The notes below the pieces were generated by a model, which was not told the DNA's origin, did not search any database, and worked only from the letters and a program-made list of their open reading frames with translations. The position numbers and the translations under genes were made by a program. 41,925 bases of DNA from Sorangium cellulosum (GTDB taxonomy: Bacteria > Myxococcota_A > Polyangia > Polyangiales > Polyangiaceae), in the NCBI RefSeq assembly GCF_001589285.1, contig NZ_JEMA01000581.1:1-41925 (forward strand), given 5' to 3'. This document shows positions 33,194 to 41,284 of this stretch, one piece after another (position 1 is the first letter of the stretch; each line of letters opens with the position of its first letter).

Positions 33194-33868
33194 GTGCGCG
33201 CTCCGGAAGACCGGCTGGTCGCCGAGGGGATCCACCTTCTCGCCCTGGTCGCGAAGCGCATCGCGCGCCGCCTGGGTCGCCGTATCCCGGTCGAGGACCT
33301 CGTCGCGCTCGGGCACCCGGCGCTGATCGACGTGGCGCGGACGTACGATCCGAGCCGGTCCACGTTCGAGGCGTACGCCAAGCGGAAGATCCGGTGGGCG
33401 ATCTTCGACGGCATCCGGCGGGAGACGCGCTGGCGCTCCGCGGCCGCGCGAGCGAGCGCGCTCGCCGCGTCGGCGCGGTTCGCGGAGGGGCGCGGCCCGG
33501 ACGCCGACGCCGACGCCGACGCGCCTGCCACGCAGGAGGCCTATGCCGCGCGGCTCAGCGGTCTCCTGGCCGGGCACGCCGCCGCGATGGCGCTCGGCCT
33601 GGCCTCGGCCCACGGCGACGTCGCCGCCGTCCCCGACGCCGCGGACAGCCCCGAGGAGTGCGCCTCGCGCGCCCAGCTCGCGCAGGTCGTGCGCGACGCC
33701 GTCAGCGAGCTCCCCGAGCGCGAGCGCGCCCTCGTGGAGCGCCACTACTTCGACGGCGAGCGCTTCGACCAGATCGCGCAGGATCTCGGGATCAGCAAGA
33801 GCTGGGCGAGCCGGCTGCACGGCCAGGCCATCGAGCGTCTCGGCGAGCGGCTCCGCGCGGCGCGCTGA
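33194..33868 (+). CDS. Sigma-70 family RNA polymerase sigma factor, FliA/WhiG-like
   Basis: A 224-residue alternative sigma factor. Region 2 is seen in DLVALGHPALIDVARTYDPSRSTFEAYAKRKIRWAIFDGIRRETRW, which resembles FliA/WhiG rather than ECF proteins. After a 100-residue middle part with a DADADADA run (33497-33525), region 4 with its helix-turn-helix follows (LPERERALVERHYFDGERFDQIAQDLGISKSWASRLHGQAIERL). The middle part is shorter and less like region 3 than in FliA. GTG 33194 is one base after the stop of the small ORF upstream. No flagellar gene is near; a role in development or stress is possible but unproven. Confidence 0.85.
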   Translation: MRAPEDRLVAEGIHLLALVAKRIARRLGRRIPVEDLVALGHPALIDVARTYDPSRSTFEAYAKRKIRWAIFDGIRRETRWRSAAARASALAASARFAEGRGPDADADADAPATQEAYAARLSGLLAGHAAAMALGLASAHGDVAAVPDAADSPEECASRAQLAQVVRDAVSELPERERALVERHYFDGERFDQIAQDLGISKSWASRLHGQAIERLGERLRAAR

Positions 33869-33917
33869 TCGCGCCGCGGGCGCGCCGCCCGAGCCGGCGT
33901 CCCACCCGCGATGGCGG

Positions 33918-34340
33918 CTAGCGCTGCCGGCTCTGGTACGAGCGGATGTACGGGGCCCGCTCCTCGTCGCTGACCGGCTCGTTGCTGATCACCCGGTGGT
34001 CGCGCGGCATGAAGTTCACGAGCCGGACCATCATGTGGTCCTTCGCGACGGTCATGTTCCCCTTGCGGCGGAGCTCCGCGGCTTCCTGGAAGGTCTGCAC
34101 CTTGGGGTCGTAGGCGATCATGTGAAGATCACGTCCGAACGGCGGGGGCAGGTCTTCCACCTCGACGATCTTGTAGATGCGGATGCCTCCGCTCCTCTCG
34201 GCGGCCGCCACGACCGCGCCGACGACCAGATCCTTGCCCGTCGGATCCGAGGCTTCGGGAACAGGGGGCGCGCGGTCGCAGGCCGGCGCGAGCGTCAGGG
34301 TGCCGGCGCACACGGCGACGGCGAGCGCGATCGACCTCAT
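33918..34340 (-). CDS. Small lipoprotein, unknown function
   Basis: The 140-residue product has a signal ending in LAPAC (Cys21), so it is a predicted lipoprotein. The mature part carries GKDLVVGAVVAAAERSGGIRIYKIVEVEDLPPPFG, a beta-rich core, followed by charged helical sequence (QTFQEAAELRRKGNMTVAKDHMMVRLVNFMPRDH). I do not recognise the family. It is convergent with the sigma factor gene (49-base gap) and divergent from the short-chain dehydrogenase. ATG 34340 is a natural start, with a basic residue and hydrophobic stretch immediately following. Confidence 0.75.
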   Translation of the reverse strand: MRSIALAVAVCAGTLTLAPACDRAPPVPEASDPTGKDLVVGAVVAAAERSGGIRIYKIVEVEDLPPPFGRDLHMIAYDPKVQTFQEAAELRRKGNMTVAKDHMMVRLVNFMPRDHRVISNEPVSDEERAPYIRSYQSRQR

Positions 34341-34492
34341 GGGCGCTGAATAACATCGCTGCGACCTGGCGCAAGCGTCTCGCCGCGGCGGCGCGGATCT
34401 CCGCTCCGCAACGTCTCCCGCCGCCGCGCTGCCTCGTGGTAGACGGCGCCTCCGAGACAGCGGTCGGGAGCGATCCCTGGAGGAATGCGATC

Positions 34493-35257
<765 letters not shown>

Positions 35258-35374
35258 CGCCGCCGGCGGCCCTGCCGCCCGCGCCCCTCCGCCACGCTCC
35301 CACCAGCACCGCCGACGCGCTCGACCCGAGCGTGGTCCAGACCACGAGACGATCCGTCCGCAGGACGTTCGTGC

Positions 35375-35409
35375 TTGACGCGTCGATATTGAAAGCTATG
35401 TTCAATATC
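35375..35409 (+). promoter_or_regulatory. bfd promoter with a large dyad operator
   Basis: TTGACG (35375-35380) is a good -35; TATGTT (35397-35402) after a 16-base spacer is a fair -10. GATATTGAA (35385-35393) and TTCAATATC (35401-35409) form a perfect 9-bp inverted repeat around AGCTATG, covering the spacer and the -10. It contains TGA-N9-TCA, the core of the IRO box bound by RirA-type repressors; it does not look like a classic Fur box. Given the bfd/bfr context, iron-responsive repression is the leading hypothesis. Confidence 0.6.
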
Positions 35410-35441
35410 ATCCGTGGCCGTCAACGTAGCCGGGGGTCTGC

Positions 35442-35654
35442 ATGTACGTCTGCCTCTGTATGGGCGTCTGTGACCGAGAGATTCGCGAAGCGATGAACGA
35501 GGGGGCCTGCTCCGTTTCGGAGGTGATGGAATGCACGGGTGCCGGCACGCGGTGCGGCTCCTGCCGGCCGACGATCGCCAAGCTCGTCGGCGATGGTGAG
35601 TCCGCTCCCACGCCACGCCGCCTGACGATGGCGCCGGTCTCCAGCGCAGCCTGA
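35442..35654 (+). CDS. bfd: Bacterioferritin-associated ferredoxin
   Basis: The 70-residue product carries the [2Fe-2S] ligand pattern of the BFD-like family: Cys4-x-Cys6 and Cys38-x2-Cys41 (VCLC and CGSC), with the helix REIREAMNEGACSVSEVMEC between. Bfd docks on bacterioferritin and reduces the stored ferric iron so that it can leave. The C-terminal 20 residues are a Pro/Ser/Ala tail beyond the normal domain. A large dyad sits on its promoter. The bacterioferritin gene follows 192 bases later, which supports the assignment. Confidence 0.92.
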   Translation: MYVCLCMGVCDREIREAMNEGACSVSEVMECTGAGTRCGSCRPTIAKLVGDGESAPTPRRLTMAPVSSAA

Positions 35655-35733
35655 TTCTCCGCAGGTTGCCCTGCATCGCGCCGGTTTCTCCGGTGAGGCG
35701 GCCCGTGTCGCTGCGTATTTCCTTCGAAATTTC

Positions 35734-35759
35734 TTGCGCACCTGCGTCGACCTTGCGCA
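35734..35759. repeat. TTGCGCA direct repeats in the bfd-bfr gap
   Basis: TTGCGCA stands at 35734-35740 and 35753-35759, 19 bases apart start to start, each holding the palindrome TGCGCA. An 8-base palindrome GAAATTTC (35726-35733) abuts the first. The local A+T content is raised. A separate bfr promoter or regulator site is possible. Confidence 0.4.
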
Positions 35760-35846
35760 TTTGACCTGGGCGCTGGCGCTCCAGCCGGCGCGCCCTCGCC
35801 TCGAGATGCGGGGCGAGCACGACAGGCACGAGCGCGAGAGGATCCG

Positions 35847-36317
35847 ATGAAGGGTGCGAAAGATATCGTCGACGCGTTGAACGAGGTGCTCGCGGGAGAG
35901 CTCGTCGCGATCAACCAGTACTTCCTGCACGCGAAGATGTGCCAGCACTGGGGCTTCGTCACCCTCGCCGCGCACGGGCGGGCCGAGTCGATCGACGAGA
36001 TGAAGCACGCCGACGCGATCATCGACCGCATCCTCTTCCTGGAGGGGCTGCCGAACCTCCAGCGCCTGGACACGCTTCGCATCGGGCAAAGCGTGCCGGA
36101 GCAGCTCAAGAGTGACCTCGAGCTCGAGTACCACGCGGTCAAGCGGCTCAACACGGCGATCGCCCTCTGCCGCGACAAGGGCGATCGGACGACCGAGGAG
36201 CTCCTGGCCAAGATCCTCGAGTCCGAGGAGGAGCACATCGACTGGCTCGAGACGCAAATCGGGCTGATCGAGAAGCTCGGGGAGACCGCCTACCTGTCCC
36301 AGCAGATCCGCGAGTAG
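35847..36317 (+). CDS. bfr: Bacterioferritin
   Basis: A 156-residue iron-storage protein that forms a 24-subunit shell and oxidises Fe(II). All ferroxidase ligands are present: Glu18, Glu51, His54, Glu94, Glu127 and His130, as is the haem-binding Met52. The segments AGELVAINQYFLHA, DEMKHADAIIDRILFLEG and EEHIDWLETQ are typical. GAGAGGA just upstream of ATG 35847 is a good ribosome site. With the bfd gene upstream it forms an iron storage-and-release pair. The intact residues predict a functional haem-containing ferritin. Confidence 0.96.
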   Translation: MKGAKDIVDALNEVLAGELVAINQYFLHAKMCQHWGFVTLAAHGRAESIDEMKHADAIIDRILFLEGLPNLQRLDTLRIGQSVPEQLKSDLELEYHAVKRLNTAIALCRDKGDRTTEELLAKILESEEEHIDWLETQIGLIEKLGETAYLSQQIRE

Positions 36318-36377
36318 GGCAGGGTAGGGCTCGCCCCCGCTCCGCCGGCGCCCCGCGTGCCTCCTGGCGGCGAGGGC

Positions 36378-36411
36378 CGTGCTTGACGTACGATACGGTG
36401 GACGCATGTCC
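36378..36411 (+). promoter_or_regulatory. Possible promoter upstream of the NtrC-type gene
   Basis: CGTGCTTGACG (36378-36388) is identical to the -35 region of the bfd promoter (35370-35380). With a 17-base spacer ATGTCC (36406-36411) parallels ATGTTC of bfd. The -10 match is poor. The gene starts 115 bases later, and I see no better candidate closer. Confidence 0.3.
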
Positions 36412-36525
36412 AAGACGCCGCGGACGACCGCGCTCGCGCGGTGTTGCGCCAGCTCGGCGCGCGTCGGTCGTGATCGTCGCGCCGCTCTCGTCCCACCAGG
36501 GGGATGAGGGCGGCGGGGGAAATCC

Positions 36526-37881
<1,356 letters not shown>

Positions 37882-38149
37882 GCCAGCGCCCTCCTCTGTG
37901 CCGGGCGGCGCGGCGTGCTCCTCCGGGCGGGCAGCGCGGCCGGCCTGTCAGCCAATCTCAGCAGCGCGTACCCGCAGGGTACAGCGAGTGTGAACCACCC
38001 TGCTCCTCAGGCTGCTGCTCGCCGGCCGAGCAACCTGATGCCCACCAGGCTCAGCAACCGCCCGCTGACCCGGGTTCATCCGGCACATACGGCCGGACAG
38101 AGCAAACCACCTGACTCAGCAGCAATTCAGGGCAGCTAGCTCACGACGG
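37882..38149. other. Gene-poor stretch after the NtrC-type gene
   Basis: No frame here has convincing coding character. TGCTCG (38016-38021) and CGAGCA (38027-38032) make a modest hairpin without a T-run, which could end transcription of the upstream gene weakly. The rest holds scattered CAGCAACC-like repeats. No tRNA fold was found by eye. Confidence 0.4.
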
Positions 38150-38165
38150 ATTGCATCCCTGCAAT
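38150..38165. promoter_or_regulatory. Inverted repeat upstream of the sigma-54 promoter (distal)
   Basis: ATTGCA (38150-38155) and TGCAAT (38160-38165) form a perfect 6-bp inverted repeat around TCCC. TGCAATG recurs once at 38192-38198. The site lies about 100-120 bases upstream of the -24 element, in the range where NtrC-type activators usually bind. Confidence 0.4.
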
Positions 38166-38237
38166 GTAGGAGTGTCGGGATTTGCCTTAGTGCAATGAGG
38201 CGGCTGATGTAGACTGTGTTCTTCTGTTTCACTCCGG

Positions 38238-38259
38238 CGTCGGAAACCATAATCCGACG
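38238..38259. promoter_or_regulatory. Inverted repeat upstream of the sigma-54 promoter (proximal)
   Basis: CGTCGGA (38238-38244) and TCCGACG (38253-38259) form a perfect 7-bp inverted repeat around an 8-base A+T-richer centre. It ends 11 bases before the promoter element and could bind an activator, IHF-like protein or a repressor. Confidence 0.4.
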
Positions 38260-38269
38260 ATTCGGTTAC

Positions 38270-38286
38270 TTGGCCCGGCGATTGCT
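38270..38286 (+). promoter_or_regulatory. Sigma-54 (RpoN) promoter ahead of the receiver-queA-tgt genes
   Basis: TTGGCCCGGCGATTGCT matches the consensus TTGGCACG-N4-TTGCW with one mismatch (C for A in the CAC part) and keeps GG-N10-GC exactly. Transcription would start near 38297, giving a short leader that holds the AGGAGG ribosome site and ATG 38336. The gene next upstream encodes a sigma-54 activator. Confidence 0.7.
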
Positions 38287-38335
38287 AAACCGGTAGGCGT
38301 AATAGATGGCGGCAGCCGCCGCAGGAGGACGCTTA

Positions 38336-38713
38336 ATGGCCCGCATGCTGATCGTGGACGGTGAGAATTCCCAGCGTCGCGCTCTTTCGGCTGGGCTGAG
38401 CGTCGAGGGGTTCGACGTCGCGTTCGCGGCCTCGTTCCAGGATGCGCTGCGCATCCTCGGCTCGTCTTCGATCGACGTCGCGATGATCGACCTGATGATG
38501 CCGGATCTGAACGGCCTCGAGCTGGCCCGCCATATCCGGCGCGCCTTCCCGAGGGTGCGCGTCGTGCTTTCCAGCGCGTATCACCTCTCCGCGCGCCAGG
38601 TCGAGCGCGCCGACTGCGGCGCCGTGGCCTTCGTCCCCAAGCCTTACAAGGTCGGAGAGATCTGTCGTTTCCTCCGCGCCAAGACGAGCGTGCTCACGCC
38701 CGCGTCGTGCTAG
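38336..38713 (+). CDS. Receiver-only response regulator
   Basis: A 125-residue single-domain protein with the receiver fold: Asp8, phospho-acceptor Asp52 (MIDLMMP), Ser80 in place of Thr, and Lys102 in PKPY. The second acidic residue of the usual DD pair is glycine (VDGE), which may weaken metal binding. There is no output domain, so it would act by protein contact or as a phosphate sink. GCAGGAGG precedes ATG 38336 with good spacing; the in-frame ATG at 38306 is less likely because it overlaps the leader. The gene follows the sigma-54 promoter and ends 9 bases before queA, so receiver, queA and tgt probably share a transcript. Confidence 0.85.
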   Translation: MARMLIVDGENSQRRALSAGLSVEGFDVAFAASFQDALRILGSSSIDVAMIDLMMPDLNGLELARHIRRAFPRVRVVLSSAYHLSARQVERADCGAVAFVPKPYKVGEICRFLRAKTSVLTPASC

Positions 38714-38722
38714 TAGCGCGGC

Positions 38723-39844
38723 GTGCGCTGCGAGCTGCTCGACTACGAACTCCCTGAAGCGCTCATCGCGTCGCGGCCCCCCGAGGAGCGTGACGGCGCG
38801 AGGCTCCTCCTGATCGATCGCGGCCGCAGCGACCGCGAGATCGAGCACGCCGCGATCCGCGATCTCGACCGGCACGTCGAGCGCGGCGCGCTCGTGGTCG
38901 TCAACGACACGAGGGTCGTCCCCGCGCGCCTGTTCGGCAGCAAACGCGGCACGGGCGGGCAGGTGGAGCTCTTCCTGCTGCACCGGCTGGACGAGGCGCC
39001 GGCCAGCGGGGGCGACCTCGCCGGCCCTGCGGAGGGCGCGGCGCGGCCCGAGCGCTGGCGTGCCATGGGCCGTGCGTCGAAGCCGATCCGCCCGGGCGCC
39101 GTGCTCGATCTCGAGCGCGACGGGGCGCTGGTGGCAGAGGTGCTGGAGCGCGCGGAGGACGGCGTGCTCACGGTGCAGCTCTCCTCGCCCGCAGGGCTGT
39201 CCATCGCCGCTGCGATCGACGCGTACGGGCACATCCCGCTCCCTCCCTACATGGGCCGCGGCGACGACGCGTCCGATCGCGAGCGGTACCAGACCATCTT
39301 CGCGCGCGTCCCGGGCGCCGTCGCCGCGCCCACCGCGGGCCTGCACCTCTCGCCCGCCCTCGTCGAGCGGCTCCGCGCGAACGGGGTCGAGATCGCGAGC
39401 CTCACGCTGCACGTCGGCCTCGGCACGTTCCAGCCGGTCACGGCCGACGACCTCGACGTGCACCCCATGCACGCCGAGGTCTACTCCGTCCCGGAAGCGA
39501 CCGCCGCCGCGATCGCGCGGGCGCGCGAGCGCCGCGCCCCGGTGGTCGCGGTCGGCACCACCGTCGTGCGGGCGCTGGAGACCGCCGCGGATCCGGCGCG
39601 CGCGGGCCTCGTGCGGGCGCAGTCCGGGGAGACGCGCCTCCTCATCCAGCCCGGCTATCACTTCCGCGTCGTCGACGCGCTGCTGACGAACTTCCACCTG
39701 CCGCGATCGACGCTGCTCGCGCTGGTGTTCGCCTTCGCCGGCCGCGAGCGCACGCTGCGCGCGTACCGCGCGGCGATCGACGCCGGCTACCGCTTCTACT
39801 CCTACGGTGACGCCATGCTGATCCGCGGGGCGAGCGCGCCATGA
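38723..39844 (+). CDS. queA: S-adenosylmethionine:tRNA ribosyltransferase-isomerase
   Basis: QueA transfers ribose from S-adenosylmethionine to preQ1 in tRNA, giving epoxyqueuosine, a late step of queuosine synthesis. The 373-residue product shows the family blocks: YELPEALIASRPPEERDGARLLL at the start, VVNDTRVVPARLFGSK, GLHLSPALVERLRANG, TLHVGLGTFQPV, HAEVYSVPEATAAAI, VGTTVVRALE and TNFHLPRSTLLALVFAFAG. It is about 15 residues longer than E. coli QueA because of an insert near residue 95. The start is GTG 38723, nine bases after the receiver gene, without a clear ribosome site, implying coupling. The stop overlaps the tgt start (ATGA). Confidence 0.95.
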   Translation: MRCELLDYELPEALIASRPPEERDGARLLLIDRGRSDREIEHAAIRDLDRHVERGALVVVNDTRVVPARLFGSKRGTGGQVELFLLHRLDEAPASGGDLAGPAEGAARPERWRAMGRASKPIRPGAVLDLERDGALVAEVLERAEDGVLTVQLSSPAGLSIAAAIDAYGHIPLPPYMGRGDDASDRERYQTIFARVPGAVAAPTAGLHLSPALVERLRANGVEIASLTLHVGLGTFQPVTADDLDVHPMHAEVYSVPEATAAAIARARERRAPVVAVGTTVVRALETAADPARAGLVRAQSGETRLLIQPGYHFRVVDALLTNFHLPRSTLLALVFAFAGRERTLRAYRAAIDAGYRFYSYGDAMLIRGASAP

Positions 39845-40962
39845 GCCGCACGCCTGGCTTCTCGTTCACCGAGCTCGCGCGGGACGGTCATGCCCGCACG
39901 GGCCTGCTCTCCACGCCGCACGGCGAGGTCCCGACGCCGACGTTCATGCCGGTCGGCACCCAGGGCAGCGTGAAGACGCTGACCCCCGCCGAGGTGGCCG
40001 CGACAGGCGCGAGGATCGTCCTCGGCAACACGTACCACCTGTGGCTCCGCCCGGGGCCCGAGCTCGTCGCGCAGCTCGGCGGCCTGCACGCGTTCTCCCG
40101 GTGGCCGCACGCGATGCTCACCGACTCCGGGGGCTTCCAGGCCTTCTCGCTCGCCGAGCGGCGCACCCTCGTCGAGGACGGCTTCGTGTTCCGGTCGCAC
40201 CTCGACGGCGCCCGCAAGGCGCTCACGCCCGAGGTCGCGATGGAGGTGCAGGGGCTGCTCGGGGCCGACATCGCGATGCAGCTCGACGTCTGCCCGCCCG
40301 GCGGCGCGCCGCTCCCGGAGGTCGAGGAGGCGTGCCGGCTGACGACGCGCTGGGGGAGGCGCTGCCTCGCCGCCAAGCGCCCCACGCAGGCGCTCTTCGG
40401 CATCGTGCAGGGCGGCACCTCGGTCGCCCTGCGCACGGCGCACGCGGAGGAGCTCGGCGCCCTTCCGTTCGACGGGCTCGCCCTGGGCGGCTTCTCCGTG
40501 GGCGAGCCGATCGCGATGATGCACGAGGTCGTCGCGCAGATCGCGCCGCGCCTCGACCCTGCGCGCCCGCGCTACCTCATGGGCGTTGGCACGCCGCTCG
40601 ACCTGATCCACGCGATCGGCGCCGGGGTCGACATGTTCGACTGCGTGCTCCCCACGCGGAACGCCCGCAACGGGCAGGCGCTCACGCAGCACGGCAAGAT
40701 CGTCATCAAGCAGGCGCGCTACAAGGAAGACCCGTCGCCGCTGGACCCGACGTGCTCCTGCCCGACCTGCGCGGGGGGCTACAGCCGCGCGTACCTGAGG
40801 CACCTCTACATGGCGGGCGAGATCCTCGTGCTCCGGCTGTTCACCGAGCACAACCTGCACCTCTACGGCCGCCTCATGCGCGAGGCGCGCGCGGCCATCG
40901 CCGAGGGGCGGTATGCGGCGTTCGCCCGCGCGTGGCTCGGCGCGCCCGACGCGAGCGAGTGA
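39841..40962 (+). CDS. tgt: Queuine/preQ1 tRNA-guanine transglycosylase
   Basis: Tgt swaps guanine 34 of GUN-anticodon tRNAs for preQ1. The product of 373 residues has catalytic Asp95 (LTDSGGFQ), nucleophile Asp267 (MFDCVLPTRNARNG) and zinc ligands Cys305, Cys307, Cys310 and His337 (CSCPTC ... FTEHNL). ALGGFSVGE and GVGTPLDLIHAI are typical of bacterial Tgt. The ATG at 39841 overlaps the queA stop by four bases. queA-tgt is a standard pair; the receiver gene before them is unusual. yajC or secD, which often follow in other bacteria, are not found here. Confidence 0.96.
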   Translation: MSRTPGFSFTELARDGHARTGLLSTPHGEVPTPTFMPVGTQGSVKTLTPAEVAATGARIVLGNTYHLWLRPGPELVAQLGGLHAFSRWPHAMLTDSGGFQAFSLAERRTLVEDGFVFRSHLDGARKALTPEVAMEVQGLLGADIAMQLDVCPPGGAPLPEVEEACRLTTRWGRRCLAAKRPTQALFGIVQGGTSVALRTAHAEELGALPFDGLALGGFSVGEPIAMMHEVVAQIAPRLDPARPRYLMGVGTPLDLIHAIGAGVDMFDCVLPTRNARNGQALTQHGKIVIKQARYKEDPSPLDPTCSCPTCAGGYSRAYLRHLYMAGEILVLRLFTEHNLHLYGRLMREARAAIAEGRYAAFARAWLGAPDASE

Positions 40963-41284
40963 CCCTACATCATCGCCATGGGCTCCTCCACGGCGCCCGG
41001 GGCAGGCGCCGCGGCGCTCTCGCCGGCGAGCGCAACGTCCGCGCTGTCCGGAGGGTTCCGGAGTACGATGAGCGAATGGTGAGAACTGGCCGTCCGCCTC
41101 GCGCCGCGCGCAGGTCTCCGCGCGCCACCGGCGGCGCCTCGGCGGCGATCGACAAGGCAGTAGGCTCGAGCCGCCGGTCCAGGAGCCCGAGCCGGTGGCG
41201 CCAGCCGAACGGCCGTCTCAGCGCGCGGGTCGCGTGCTTGCTCGCGCATTCCTCGTCCATTAGCCTTCGGACTCGGCCCGCGGA
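40963..41284. other. Intergenic stretch after tgt
   Basis: No gene on the plus strand is supported. A minus-strand frame (40965-41249, 94 residues) is Ala/Arg/Pro-rich in composition and has no clear start site, so I treat it as doubtful. No clear terminator or promoter was found. Confidence 0.4.

Noticed and set aside
38016-38032. Hairpin after the NtrC-type gene as an intrinsic terminator
   Set aside because: The stem is only six base pairs and no T-run follows, so it cannot be called a terminator with confidence.
38060-38090. GGTTCATCC resembling a tRNA T-arm
   Set aside because: No acceptor, D-arm or anticodon stem can be drawn around it; the sequence is a short CCGG palindrome.
40965-41249. 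Minus-strand 94-codon frame after tgt
   Set aside because: Biased Ala/Arg/Pro composition and no convincing start; possible remnant of a gene but not supportable.
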